Shown here in pieces: positions 1 to 12,900 of a stretch of 64,000 nt of DNA. The stretch comes from Plantago major (Eukaryota > Streptophyta > Magnoliopsida > Lamiales > Plantaginaceae). The position numbers and the translations under genes were made by a program. The notes under the pieces are model-generated. The model did no database searches and was not told the DNA's origin. It was given only the letters and a program-made list of their open reading frames with translations. How positions within the stretch are numbered: the stretch's first letter is position 1; each line of letters begins with the position of its first letter. The stretch is taken from the NCBI GenBank assembly GCA_026545765.1, contig CM048844.1, positions 70,413,035 to 70,477,034 on the forward strand. Direction: 5' to 3'.

Positions 1-485
1 GCTCTAGTAGAATTGTTCATGAAAGAGATGATAGATGAAGAGTTGCCCTTTCTCAGTTCTCATCATTAATAGTAATCAAATGTGACTTTATGATTGTGAC
101 ACATGGCAAAATATAATTAGTTGAACATCATCATTATTAGTAACATTAGCAGTGGACCTAAAGCCCCACATAAGTATTCATTACAACTCAAAAATTCTAC
201 TAAACTTTGGTAAATTTGTCTTTTAATTCTTTCATTCATTCTTAAAATTCATATTTCTTTTTTGTTTGTTTTAATTTCACTCTTCATTTAATCTAAAATG
301 CCGTTGATTAATTATAATAATATTATATTAATTTGAAAAGATATAAAATAAAATCAAAACACTATAAATCTATGTAATATTTAAATTTACTAAAAAAGTA
401 AAATTACAAAAAAAGAAAAGATAAAAGAAAAGGAAAAGAAAATAAAGAAAGCCCAATGGCTCAATAATAATTGGTAGTAATAATT
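1..485. other. AT-rich intergenic DNA
   Basis: No gene, RNA or clear repeat was recognised here. The stretch is strongly AT-rich with A-runs near 400-450, and it ends at the target-site duplication of the solo LTR that follows. Confidence 0.6.
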
Positions 486-762
486 TGTAACGAATGGCTA
501 ATTAATGGTAAGCCGAACTCTTTCGGCAAATAGTCTTGATTCTTCCAAGATCTCTCCGGGTGATATCTTTGGCCCCATCAGATCAACCTGCAGAGTATTT
601 CCAGTTGGTCACCCATCCTAAAATTTCTCCAGAGCAAGCACGCTTGTCTCTGGAGTTCTTATAGATGGATTCCCGAAAATAAAGCTGCACCTTGTTGGTA
701 TGAGTAGCGTTCTCGATCCCTTTAAGATGTTTGAACTTGACTTGAAACTTTGGGGCGTTACA
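486..762 (-). mobile_element. Cassandra-type solo LTR with 5S-rRNA-like core
   Basis: This 277 bp unit has perfect 7 bp terminal inverted repeats (TGTAACG/CGTTACA) and an exact 5 bp target duplication TAATT at 481-485 and 763-767. Read on the minus strand it starts TGTAACGCCCC. Its middle holds two blocks that match plant 5S rRNA: GCGTGCTTG (complement of about 634-642) and TAGGATGGGTGACC (complement of about 607-620), the latter being the 5S internal promoter region. Non-coding LTRs with a 5S-like core are the hallmark of Cassandra retrotransposons, a TRIM group. No second LTR or internal part is present, so it is a solo LTR. The 5S part is too diverged to be a working 5S gene. Confidence 0.88.
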
Positions 763-870
763 TAATTAGTCAGTAATTTTCCTCTGATACCATCTTTATA
801 GAGTGAATAAAGAGACGGACAAACAATTATATTTAGAAACATTAAAGATTTTTACTAAAACATCGTCCAC

Positions 871-1105
871 GAAGTCTCATGAGAGACGGTCTCTAGAGAA
901 CTTATCTAGAGATGACCTATGTTGTCAATAAAACTTTCCATGTTATTAATCAAAATGTCTATGTAACGAAATAAGTATTGTTGTATTATGCAAAAACACC
1001 AATATTGAGAACATTGGTGTTTTGATTAATAAAATTGATAATTTTCTTGACAATATAGGTCCGTCTCTAAATAAATTATCTAGAGATCGTCTCTCAGGAG
1101 ACTTA
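871..1105. repeat. MITE with about 70 bp inverted repeats, family M1 copy 1
   Basis: The left arm begins AAGTCTCATGAGAGACGGTC. The right arm, reversed, begins AAGTCTCCTGAGAGACGATC. The arms stay similar for about 70 bp and both include a stretch resembling GACCTATGTTGTCAA. Two partial relatives lie at about 5140-5215 and 42335-42512. No coding capacity. Confidence 0.75.
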
Positions 1106-1486
1106 GGCATCGAGAGATAAATTATTACTCCTTCTATTTCACTGAAAATGTTACAATTTTCCGTTTTGAGCGTTTCATTAAAAGTGTTACATTTCCTTTT
1201 ATGAAAATTAGTTTTATAATAAAACCTATTTCTAACAACGCATTTTCGTGCCCACATGTACCTTTCTACTCAATCAATATATCATACTCATTCTCCACCA
1301 GATATTTAGAGCGAGTAGTATTACCATACCATCTTTTCTTCTACTACTACTACAACTACTACTACTGGTAGTACAGTTAGTTATATATGATCTTCCCTTC
1401 CCCTACCATTGAATTCTATTTTGTCTTGACTTGATTAATTGAATTGGATCTCCAACCCTCTCTAGCAGTAGCAGCAAACAAGAGAA
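1106..1486. other. Intergenic DNA with a Stowaway-like scrap
   Basis: The part near 1126-1210 (CTCCTTCTATTTCACTGAAA) resembles the ends of Stowaway-like MITEs but has no clear partner. A CTACTAC triplet run lies near 1339-1366. The rest would be the promoter and leader of the decayed Alfin-like gene. No convincing TATA box was chosen. Confidence 0.45.
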
Positions 1487-3290
1487 ATGGAGGAAGGCGA
1501 CGATGTTGAATTAGTTTTTCGCGATTTCAGGGGACGATATCTGATGCGTAGTATCACATCTTTAGAAACAATTTCTTCAATTTTACGTATTCCGGACTTC
1601 CAGTAGTATTACACTACCGTGTGCCGATTTCTTTGCGTCCTGCATTTTAACTCTCACTATTCTACTCTTGACTGACATGCATTTGTGGTTTATGTTGCAT
1701 TGTGAGTTCGTATTATCATATGAAGCTTCTTTGCTAATTACGTACTGTGGCATCTTGTAGTATTATTGCATTGTGTGAATTCACAGCTATGAGTGTTGTG
1801 TTATCAACTTCAATTTTTTGATTTGGTTGCATTGTGTCAAGTGTGAACTAATACTCCTGCTATGTTGGTTTCTCTATAACTAAACAATGGAAATGGTACA
1901 TTTCAGCTGGGTAATCAATAGTATTACTTTTAAAAGTTGTGTCTAAATAGTTCCATGTCCTTGGACAGTTATAAACAATTCTTTGTAGTATATACGAGTT
2001 TGAGAGCTCCATGTATATGCATCTATGGTGTCTGTTAATGACTTACTAAAGAAGGATGATCCTCTTGGTACAGACCTGTGAGATACCGATATATACAAAA
2101 CCTTCCTGATTGTTTATCCGGTTCTTGATTGCTTAGCTCTGTTATACAGGTTGCCGGTTTTTGAACTTCCTAATATTTAGATGTATTTCCAGTTGAACTA
2201 TCCCAGACTATTAACCATTTCCAGATTGCTTTGCTCTGTGATATATTTTGAACTTACTGTTGTTTAGATGTTTTTCAGTTTCCATTTCCAAATATGCATG
2301 TTTGAAGCAGAAACTTATAGATACTATTTACATTTTGCATTGCAGAAAAGGAAATTTTGTGCTTGTATGGATTCCCTAATCGGCGTTGGGAGGTGACCCT
2401 ACCCCCTGAAGACGTGCCCTCGGAACTCCCTGAGCCTAATTTGGGCATCAACTTTGGTAGGGACGTAATGAATAAAGCTGACAGGTACGACCAATGTCAA
2501 GTTGATACCATAACTGAGGCAGCCTGCTGAGTTTCAGAGATGATTATATTGCTTATGTGTTTATAATTGTTCTTGGGTTCAGGAATCGGCTTTTTAACAT
2601 GATCAATGATCTCCCAACTGTATTTGAGGTCGTTACCAGTTTTGCCCAGATGCAGCAATCCCAGCAATCTTCTTGCTCGAGCAATAAGCCCCAGTCATAC
2701 TCAAAATCAGTAAGCAAATAGTTCTTCTTCTTGGCTATCTTATTACTTGTACAATGTGGATCTTGGTCCCCTGGTTAGTGGCTAGTTTGCTTATGATTCT
2801 TTGTCATGTTGTCCATGCCCCATGCATCAGGTTTTGTTTCTGAGATGTCTTCGGCTGGCCAAAAATTGGAATTACCGTTACCTAGAAAGTTTTTCTTAAA
2901 GACCTTTGTGTTGCAATCTATGGTACCTGCATTGTTCCATTTCGCTTGCACTTAGACATTTAATTTTAGGACAAATACAGAATTTTTTTTTCTTGAAACA
3001 ACTGAGTTCATCTGACTGGGATAAGCACCTGAGTTAAGTGTCGACTCTAATCACTTCAGGATGGTTATATTTTGAGATTTTGAATGGAAATGCAAGGAAA
3101 CTTTAGAATAATTGGTCTACTTTTTTACAGTGGGGTCATGTGAAACTTCAGGAAGTTCTCAAAGCTAGAGCTGACATCTGACGGAGAGGGTCCACGGTTG
3201 CGTGATGAAGATGATGATGAGCTTATCAAGAAATATAAAAGTTCTTCATGCAGGAACAAGGGAGCTTGCCCTTAAGTCTGTCTATACACT
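1487..3290 (+). pseudogene. Alfin-like PHD-finger gene remnant without PHD finger
   Basis: Alfin-like proteins are plant nuclear readers of H3K4me3 with an N-terminal Alfin domain and a C-terminal PHD finger. Exon 1 starts at 1487 and gives ELVFRDFRGRYLM, a weak match to the usual VEEVFRDFKGRR start, then loses similarity and meets a stop. A clear second exon (about 2346-2484) gives [30 protein letters not shown], then NKADR, and ends at a GT donor. The third exon (about 2582-2710) gives NRLFNMINDLPTVFEVVT followed by a Ser/Gln-rich tail. About 31 residues normally lying between GINFARDGM and the KADR block are missing, in frame. An acidic piece near 3160-3225 (DGEGPRLRDEDDDE) may be the hinge. 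No PHD cysteines were found. Identity is firm; the gene is almost certainly non-functional. Confidence 0.82.
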
Positions 3291-3377
3291 ACTACAGTTG
3301 TGTTGTTGTGAGAATCTGTGTCTACACTCTTACTGACATCGATCTTTGTCAACTTGTGAATAACAACATTTCAGGCT

Positions 3378-3671
3378 CATAGACTTAGAAATCACACTTG
3401 GAAAGGGTGGACAATTAGTTAGAGCCACGGGTGCTGTAGCGAAACTTATTGCAAAAGAGGGGAAATCGACCACATTAAAATTACCTTCTGGGGAGGTCCG
3501 TTTGATAACCAAAAACTGCTCAGCAACAGTCGGACAAGTGGGGAATGTTGGGGCGAACCAGAAAAGTTTGGGTAGAGCCGGATCCAAGCGTTGGCTAGGT
3601 AAGCGTCCTGTAGTAAGAGGAGTCGTTATGAACCCTGTAGACCATCCCCACGGAGGTGGGGAAGGGAGAGC
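3378..3671 (+). pseudogene. rpl2: Plastid rpl2 exon 2 fragment inserted in the nucleus
   Basis: One open frame of about 97 codons matches the middle of chloroplast ribosomal protein uL2: [62 protein letters not shown] and [15 protein letters not shown]. The match starts just after the site of the plastid intron and stops inside exon 2, so it covers only part of that exon. After GEGRA the sequence diverges and the frame ends at 3687. There are a few substitutions (Val and Thr for Ala) but no stop or frameshift, so the transfer is moderately old or fairly recent. There is no start codon, no transit peptide and no rest of the gene, so it should not be functional. It lies directly after the Alfin-like remnant. 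Confidence 0.9.
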
Positions 3672-3749
3672 TTGTTCCTTAGTGTAAGTAATACAAGTAG
3701 TAAGTAGTAGCAGTACTAGTTTTTGTTACATGAAACAATACGTGTCTGG

Positions 3750-5671
3750 TTACAAAGATGAGAAATAAACATCAAGTTGTTTCAACTTGTCCATTTCTTG
3801 ACTAAAAGCTAACAATGCGCTTTCCTCCAAGTGCGCCAAAACCTTAATCATCCCCGGTTTCCCTGGCAAGAAAAAACAGGGTTCGTTGCTTCCAAGCAAA
3901 TGTGTAGACAGGGGCACGACAGCAACTGGGCCGCCCCATCCAAAGTCCACATTCGAATGTCCCAAGTGTCGCCAGTCCGTGAATCCACTCACTCTCCTCC
4001 CTGCTATAATGCCATCGTTGTAATGCAGTTGTTGAAACTGGATGAAGGAACGTATGTACTTGTCGGTGACGTCGTATTTGCTGTTTTTAATAGACGCAGC
4101 AGTTTTCCATATAGGCTGGTTAAGTAGCTCCTTTGCTGTAAGATGGACATACATTGGGACGCATCCGTTGCCCCAGTAGCCTACTGGCAAAGGTGGATTC
4201 ACTACGTTTCTTATGTTGATTGAGTATGCAAATGTTACTTTCTCATCTTCACTTACTTCATAGGCTTTTGTCCTGTTCTTCCACAAATAAAAAATTAATA
4301 ACATACCCCAGCCTAGCCCAGCACAAACTCGCCATATCTTAGTGAAGTCTCTCAAGGACCGACTAATATTCTAATATTACTGAGTACACGTATAATGTTT
4401 TACAGTATGAATTAACATTTTAGACTTGTATATACGACATTGATGTTCTTAATAAAAATCTTTATTGTTTCTGACTATAATTATAAATGTTTTTCAGCAA
4501 CTTTTAATCACTCAATAAGTATGTTCTTTTACTCATGTATTACCATAAATGTAATATTCATTTAGATTATGTAGTGTTGGATGATTTGGGACAAATATTT
4601 GAGGGTGGCATAGAATATAAGAATTTTAGCAAAATTATAAAAATGATGCGTAGAAAAGATTATAAAGTGTTTACCTTGCACGCCAAATGAAAGCACCGAG
4701 AGCTTCAAAAGTGGTAAACTTGAGTCCAGATTTTTTATGCAAAACTTGTTTGAGATGATCCAACCACTCATCTTTTACACTCGCAAACTCTTTGATAATC
4801 CGTTCACCCGAACCCGTATAAGGAATAAAATCCTTATCCAATTCCAAAAGATCGTTAATCGGGTACACAACATCACTATAGTCGGTCTTTGGACCAAGTA
4901 ATTCAACCCGGTCCCAAACCGGATCAACTGTAATTCGAGCTAATCCACGAGCAAGCTCAGCCATGGCACTAAAAAGCAAAGTTGCTCCAATCCCATCACA
5001 TAAGGCATGGTGTACAGCAGCCCCTAGAACAAACCCGCCACATCGGAGCTTTGTCACCTGTCCTTGTAAAATAAATACCAACTTAGAGATCAATCTATTT
5101 CTATGTTTCTAAGTCACATATGCGTACTACAAGTTAAAAAGAAGTTATTGACAACATAGATGATTTTCATGACAATATAAGTTCGTCTCCAGATAAGTTT
5201 CTAAATACAGTGTGCGTAAGTAAGAAAAACTCCGGTGTTACAAATTATAACCTGCAGTGTGATTGGTGGGATGAGGTTCTGGTCCGGATCCAGGTGGGGC
5301 GCCAAGTGGTCGACAAAATTGTGATGAATGCGGTCGATGATCTGGCTGATATCGCAATCCAAACTAGCGCTGGTGACTGCTACTCCATCGTCTGCCTGGC
5401 AGAGAAGCTCGAGACGGCCATCTGTGATGCGTCGGCGTAGTTTACCAGCAAAGGGATAGTAGTAAACTAGTGCCGATGACAGAGCAGCGGTGATGAGTTG
5501 AAAAGGGTCGATTGCGGAGTTGGGTGGGTAAATGCGGAGGTACCGGAGTATCACGTCCAGGTTGCGATCGTTGTCAATGTGGGACAGAGGGAGGACGATA
5601 TGGCCGTGGTCGTCATTCGATTTCTCCGGCCGGATTATGACGGTTTGGTCGACGTGAACCTGCATATTCAT
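3750..5671 (-). CDS. BAHD-family acyltransferase, three exons, 441 aa
   Basis: BAHD enzymes move an acyl group from acyl-CoA to an alcohol or amine in the cytosol and make many plant specialised metabolites. The exons are 5252-5671, 4675-5057 and 3750-4272. All junctions are GT/AG and the sum is 1326 nt with no stop. The start ATG at 5671 gives MNMQVHVDQTV. The catalytic HxxxD motif is HALCD (residues about 157-161), directly after the first junction in VTKLRCGGFVLG. The structural motif DFGWG lies at about 377-381. Length is normal for the family (430-460). Exon 3 starts RTKAYEVSEDEK, the usual place for this intron. The substrate cannot be told from the motifs. Intron 1 contains a scrap of MITE family M1. 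An A/T-rich TATA-like stretch (ATATAAA on the minus strand near 5710) is too close to the ATG to be called with confidence. Confidence 0.95.
5140..5215. repeat. MITE family M1, truncated copy in BAHD intron 1
   Basis: The stretch GTTATTGACAACATAGATGA followed by GACAATATAAGTTCGTCTCC matches the inner arm of the element at 871-1105. The outer GAGAGACG terminus is missing. Confidence 0.55.
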
Positions 5672-6418
5672 TTTCTTTGTTTTTGTGTTTGCTCACTCAA
5701 ATCAATGGTGTTTATATTTTGTACATGGTTGTGAGGTTGGTGTACATGGTTGTGACGTGGGATATGTTTCCACCTCCAGTTGGGTTGGTGGGAATTTTAA
5801 GTTTTAACCACTTCTATCTCCCAATTATTTTATTCTGGGTTAATGAGGACAGTGATCATTATAGATTGAATACACACTGTGTAACATTACTGTGTTTAGC
5901 AAACTAATTGGATACCAGTTCTCGTTACTTATTTTTTATACGTTCATTCACTTCAATTCTGTTCGGACAAAAAGAACAAAGCCTTAGTTTTTTATAAAAA
6001 TGTTTAGTAAATCAATTAGATGATACATATCATATTTAGCAAACAAGCAAGCTTATCAAAAAAAATAAGTCAGCTGAATTATTTTTACATACTATATTTA
6101 ACAAATCAGATAGTCAGCTACCAGCTAGGCGTATACATAACATACTTATTACGAAAATAAACTCATCGAGCTGATAAGTGTGCTAAACAAAGCCTTTGAA
6201 ATATCGGATAAAGTCAAATTTAATCTTTAGCCAAACAACCACATAAAGTACAATTAGTTTAGATACATTTATAAAAATAAAATACAACATAAATTCCATG
6301 CATACATAAAATAGGGTGGCTAACAAGCCAGTACTTGAAAAAAAAGAAATTTTAAAATAGCGACACTCACTTTTTTCATTGACTTGGACATCCTAAATTG
6401 TCAAAAATGTCCCTGCTG
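5672..6418. other. Intergenic DNA with hAT-like MITE relics
   Basis: The first 100 bp would be the BAHD promoter. From about 5965 to 6215 the DNA carries CAGCTA/TAGCTG-rich sequence and ends with GCTAAACAAAGCC, similar to the ends of relics near 24.1-24.6 kb, which suggests a decayed hAT-type MITE. Nothing else was seen. Confidence 0.4.
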
Positions 6419-6673
6419 TTATGTCCACTTCTACTTTCTCTCTTCATGTTTTTTTAAGTTTATCTTCTTCATAATTAATAAAATAGAGAATATAAAAATA
6501 TAAAAGTTACGAGTTAAAAAATCATAAAATTTATAATGGTCGAAATATAGTTAAGAGTGGTCTCTATTTGTAGAGTACGAAAAAACATGAAAATCTGTAT
6601 AACTTTTATATTTTTATATTCTCGATTTTATTAATTATGAAGACATAAAAAGAGAAATGACAAGTGGACATAA
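6419..6673. repeat. Palindromic MITE, 255 bp, ends TTATGTCCACTT
   Basis: The left end TTATGTCCACTTCTACTTTC and the reversed right end TTATGTCCACTTGTCATTTC match. The inner arms (TTAATAAAATAGAGAATATA against TATATTCTCGATTTTATTAA) also pair, so nearly the whole element can fold back. No target duplication is certain. Confidence 0.7.
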
Positions 6674-6900
6674 AATAGATACAATTCTAAGGGATAAAAT
6701 GGGGCTTTTTGTACTTGGATAAACTTACCCATACTTACCCATGTCTTTATTTGAAAGGTAAAGGAAGTGTAAAGTCTCTCACAACAATTTTCCCCATAAA
6801 ATAATTATACTATCGGGCCAGATATATGGACTTGAAAGTTAGGCCCGTATTCCTCAATAATATTATATCAACTTAGACTGCAATTACATTTATAGTTTAC

Positions 6901-9900
6901 TTAAATTTTGCTCTGTATCTGAAGTTGATTCTTCAATTGATTCCTCAACACTCTCCGCAATAATTTATTTGATGCTGTTCGAGGAAATTCGGGGACTATC
7001 TTCACAAAGCTTACCTGCTCAATGTAAAACCAGAACTCAGCTTCATATTATCAACAATGGTGCCAATTGATCAGTGTGCAGTTCCTAAGGTATGTTCTTT
7101 CTTCCCAATATATACTTTGAAAGAAATCAATCCATTCAACAAATAGAAAACTAACCAAATGGAAAACCAACAAATGGACTGAAATTCAAACCTTGAATAA
7201 TGGATTAAGGCTGGCCCTGATGGCCTTCGACAATTTTATCTTTAGCGCATCAGTCTCAATTCTGAATCCAGGCTTGAGTACCACAAATATGCACAACTGT
7301 TCAGGACCACCATTAGGTGGTGTGACACTAATCGCAGCAGTTTCCAGGACGCTTTCATCAGCTCTGTTGCACACACGCTCGATCTCAACTGAGCTTGTCT
7401 GCATGCCAAGAATAGCTCTATACATAAAGTTCATTGTATACACTCACTGGAGATATTAAGTATGTAAACTTGACTCAATTCCACCGTGTGAAAAGCGGAA
7501 GAGCAAACAGAGACAGAGTGAAGGAAGGTTTTGAATTACCTTAATGCCTCCAAGGTTCATGGTGTCATCAGATCTTCCTTGCACCATCAGAAATCCACCT
7601 ACACTTCTTTTTAAGATGTCACCGTGTCTTCTAAGTTGCTGAGAAAAACAAAAATAAATTCAGTTTCTGATTTCGGATAATGACATCAGAGTTGTTGCTT
7701 CCGCTGCCGTTCAAATGATAACCAACTTTAGATTTGTGTAGAATTAGCTTTTGCGAATGTGATATTGAAATGCACTCAGATTCGTGTTCTGAGTTCCTAC
7801 AGAACAATATGGTGAAATCTAATAAGTTAATAGCGAATATAGGGTATGTTTCTTATCAAACTATTTTGTTTCCCAGACTATTCGGTTCTACGTCAATTCT
7901 ACATCCTACTATATCTCTCATACTTCATCGCGAACTTACAACTTTTATTATTTTTTCATTCTCTATTATGACTTTCCATGTTCGCCACTACATGTGCGTC
8001 TAAAGCTTATTTAAATTCAAATGCGTTTATTTCTTTTTGGGTAAATACACTTTAAAGACAATGTTATCACGATGCATGAATGTTTTCTCCCATCACACAA
8101 TCCACAATGTTTCCTTTCTTCTATAAATATACTAGTAAAAAATGCACCGCGCTATCGTCACATGATAAAATATCTATAAAACAATTAAAATAAATTTTGT
8201 CGAAGAAGATCTTATAGATTCACATAAATAGATGGGGAATATCAGGATTATAATAAAAATACATCAAACTTTTTTTTTTAAGACGCCGGTGTTTTTATAA
8301 AAAATTAATATTTTATATTAAACCACTGATGTGCATATTTAGAATAGTACATGATACGGTATTACTTGGAGGAATTATTTCTTCAAATTGTTTTATTAGT
8401 TTTCAGAAAGAAATTATAATATTTGTAATTTGAAACCTCAAAATATACAAATTTCATAAGTGAATATGCACACCAATCAAAGCAAGAAATAATTAAAAGT
8501 AGGAAATTAAGTTGCCAACAATTTCCGCTAACGAATAGGTTGTAACTTTTCCATCTTCTCTCCTAATTACAAAATACAACAACAATTACTATTCTCTTCT
8601 AGCATTTGACAAAAAACTCCTTTCAAGGAGGGTAAAACTTAAATTCATGAAGGACAAAGTTGTCAAATTCACTTGGTACCAAACCTTGAGCGATCCTCTC
8701 TTATAATAGACTTATAATATACCATACCCTAGAGACATGAGGCTGCCATATTTGCTCATACCCTAATGTAGCCCTATAAAGGACTAAAATAAAAGAAGTA
8801 ATTTGCTTCAGAATCTATAAGTGTTACCTTCCCATTGTACATTGGCATACCCTTGAAGTAAATCTCCTCATGATCAGCATTCAGCAATCTATCAGTTGCT
8901 CCCATGTAAATAGGATATAGGCCAACTTCACCAACGCAAGGTTGATCATGAGGCTGAAACAGAATAAAAGGTTATAACCCACAAAATCTGGATACTAAAT
9001 GGAAAACCTTTGATGTAATTCTGTGATAAAATTATCTGTTGGACAAATGAAGGAATATCATAATTAGCCAAGGCATTAAAACCAAATGAATCAAACAAAC
9101 GAGATAATTAGATCTGTGCACTTGAATTAGCAAGGAGAAATTCCTACATAAGGAAGCCCATTTTCGTCAAAAATGACAAAGCCTGAACCCATTGCAGCAC
9201 AGCTAAATGCTCCAAAGGCCTGTGGCTGCAAAAGGTTTCCCTGAATGTAGGACGATGCGAGCTCCGTGCCTCCACAACATTCAATAATCGGCTTGTAGAG
9301 AGACTTCGAGGATAGCCAGAGGTCATCATCAACGCTGGAGGCTTCTCCAGTAGAACAAAATGTCCTGCACAGTATGCAGCCTTGTTGTAATTCCATCCGT
9401 CAAATTAGACGAAACATGGATATTGTACATTCAAATAAAAAATTACTTTATCTTCGTCCAGTCTAGTCCCTCCATACAACATGTACTCTTCCAAGTCTTT
9501 ACTAAACTAGGAACAGTTCCTAGTTTAGTAACTCCTGCATCCTACAAGTCCATAAACTGCTTTCTTAGATCAACTCTGATGCATGTACAAGAGCATTGTC
9601 TATAACTATTGATGAACAAGTTGAAACGTATTGACTCATGAAAAACTTCACTTTATCGTCCTAAATGGATAGGCAATTTGATCTGTGAAGAAGCTTCAGC
9701 TCCCGATTTAATATTTTTTAGGATTACTAAGGTTTAGCTTGTTAGTCACACAATATCTCACATGACTTGGGAAGGTATCCTAGAATTACTACATGATTTC
9801 CCAACATGCTCCTCGGAATAAGACCCTTATAAGAGGATGGGTGCCCAAACTCACATAGCCACATATGAGGCAGTCTCGACACAAGTCGTGAGAAATTAAC

Positions 9901-12900
9901 CGAGTTCTATTTTCCCTTTTGAAGGAAAGCGTACTCTCAACTAGGAACTTTATGGTCCAAATAAAGGCCACCCCATCATTAAGAACGTTTAGGTGACAAT
10001 ACCTAACCGAGAGATAGGTGTTGAAGCCAAACTAACTAGATACAAATAAAGTAAACTGTTAGATAGGTGAATGATATTATTAGTGGGAGGGGCTCTACAT
10101 TAATAAGTGAACAGAATCAAGGTCGTTTAAAGCTCTAACAATGTGCAGAGTTACACAAAAGAGAACTTTTGCAGTAAAAAAACAAGAACTGATATCTTGC
10201 TCATTGAACATAGAGGAAGAAGCTACCTGGACAAATTCTCCAAACCCCCGGCCCAGAGGAGAACCATGATAAAGGGCTAGAGTAGCACCACTTAGGAAAC
10301 ATGAATAGAGCAAAATTGGGCCCATCACCCAGCCTAAATTTGTCGGCCAGCAAAGGATTTCTCCAGATTTAATATCAATATGAGTCCATGAATCAGCGGC
10401 AGCTCGAATAGGAGAAAGATGAGTCCATGGTATAGCTTTTGGATCTCCTGTTCAGCAGGTGCAAAATACAAACAGGGATGTATAACTCAGTAAATAATGC
10501 AAAATACAACTTAAGAAAAGCACCACGATTCGCAACTAGTTTATGCTATATATACATACCAGTGGTACCAGATGAAAATAGGATATTCGTCACAGAGTCG
10601 ATAGGTTGGTAAACAGGAGAGTGGTAATTCGGTCTGGAAAACAAGAGGGAGAAAAAATATGATTATTTAAGTATGAGATACATGAATCTATACCAGTTGA
10701 TTACCCATGACCCCTGCGGGGTAAACATTGTATGGAGCAAAGTTTTCATCTCACCTAGGTAGGTGGAGAACGCTCAAGAGAAAATCTTTCCATGATGAAT
10801 CTTGACTTCGTAATTGTACAGCTACATCTTTACCCTTTGCAGGGATGACTATAATAGTTTCTGCTGAAGCTTCCACTACCTGACTGCAAATGAAGATAAT
10901 ATTATAGACGTCAAATGGACACATCCGGACATAAAGTTGGAAAAGCACATAACTAATGTTACATCTTTAAAAAAAAAAAAAAAAAAACCTTTGAAATTTG
11001 GAAGAGCAAACATGATGATAACTGCATTTTAAGACATTTTTCATTCTGAATGCAACTCAATCCAATTATCAATTTGACTTTCAGAAATGACTTGGTTTTT
11101 TTTCTAAATTATACCTGTTTGGACAATGAGTTCTTTTATGTTCGTTTCCACATTGTACTATGTTCAGTATGCTGTGCCAGAGGAGTATATCATTGGTGGG
11201 CTAAGTGATGTTAGATGTCATCAAAGCTCTACAATTAGATCTCCACTCTAAGTGTCTAAAGATGATTCAGGAATAATAAGTGCACAGTAAACAAAATCAT
11301 TGCATTCTTTGCCCAATAGATGAACAGAACCAAAATCATCAAACCACATATCAAAAGGCAAGTTCAGTTTAAAACAAGAACGGGTTGACCCTTGTGTCAT
11401 ATTAAATCTTCGAAGTAGGGATGTCTATATTTCTACTTGCTTTAAGATACAACTGGCAAAACCATATGCAGCGAAGAAACGCAGGCAATTAATAGACATG
11501 GATATTAACAGGTCATAAATAAATAAACAAGGTCTGAGCAGGGGCAGAACCACGGGTGCATAGTCAGGCAGTCGCACCCCAAAAAATTAATGAGTTACGC
11601 ATATAAGATTGTTTATCAACAAGGTATTTTTCATAATTGACAAGATAAACATAAACTTACCCCACAAACACACACACACACTCACACTCACACATACATA
11701 CATACATACATTCCATTTGATTATTAATGTATTCAACTTTAATATTCACTATTGATTTTCCCTCAAGGCTCAACTCATAGAATATTTTTCTCTTTGCTGC
11801 TGTAACTAAGGGACGAACTTACACACTTGATCAAGACGATCAAACCAACAATTGAGGTCATGCTAGACATCGTTGAGTGCTTCTCTAGTTATCATAGGCA
11901 CAGAAGTGGAGATTCTTCTTAAGTGCTTCTATCAATGGCTGTATTCACTATTCAGTAAATCTGAGTGAAAATATGCATATTATTTCGAATAATTATGGTT
12001 TAACTTCTTTATTTATAGTGTTGGTGATTATTTAATCATTAAAGTTCAATATGAAGTTATTCTACAGCTGTGATAATTTTTTGTAATTCTTATGTTGAAA
12101 TAAGCATTGATTTTGCAGTATGAGATTTTAAGGCTTGTAATGCAAGTTATAAACTTGTCAGATTATAATTCAAAACATTTAAATATCCAAAACTCGACCT
12201 GACTCGATAAAAAGGCATTCATGCATAGTTCTAAGCAGATATCTGAAGCAGAAATACTTGGAATTTTACTGTTAGATCTAATTGCAATAGGTACCTGTAT
12301 AATGGGAATCTTCTTTCTCCCCGGATGATAAAATCCTGAATTTACTTTATGTTAGAAGATATTTGAGATAAAGTAAAGCACACAAGAAGACAGATTTCAA
12401 GGACTAGATATGTAGTTGGTAGATGATGTACATATTAAGGGGAACGACACTAAATACGTCTCCTCAAGGAGCTGCATGGCATTTAGGGACTTAATTTGTA
12501 ATTGTTCTATCCCCCATTACTGTACTATAGAGCTGGATTAATACAGGTTCTCAAAATGTAATTGTCTTCAATGAGTTTTCGGGGCGAACTCTTTTGAGTG
12601 AAAGTTGGCTTACCATTTGCTTCCTTCCCAGTTTTAGAATTCTTATAAATAAATAAGAGACTGTCCTTTCAGTATCCCAACACTTGACCTCAACCATAAA
12701 ATTCTAGGTAGATTACTCCTACTATATTACCCCCTTGAACAATTTTTGAAGAAATGAAGCCAAGGATAAACACCTTTATTGCTAAAAAAAAAAATTAAAT
12801 TAAAAATCTGTTCGGACACTAGATATACTGCAAAAGGCGGGAAAAAGAAAGAAAGAATATCGAACTTTTAATTAGCTAATGTTTTGCCCATCTGAGGTGT

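Noticed and set aside
575..665. A real 5S rRNA gene
   Set aside because: Only two short blocks match and they lie inside an LTR with exact ends and duplication; the rest is diverged.
3502..3687. rpl2 piece as a working ribosomal protein gene
   Set aside because: No start, no transit peptide, and only part of exon 2 is present.
5210..5907. Three plus-strand open frames over the BAHD first exon
   Set aside because: They lie antisense to a well-supported BAHD exon and have no family, start context or splice pattern of their own.
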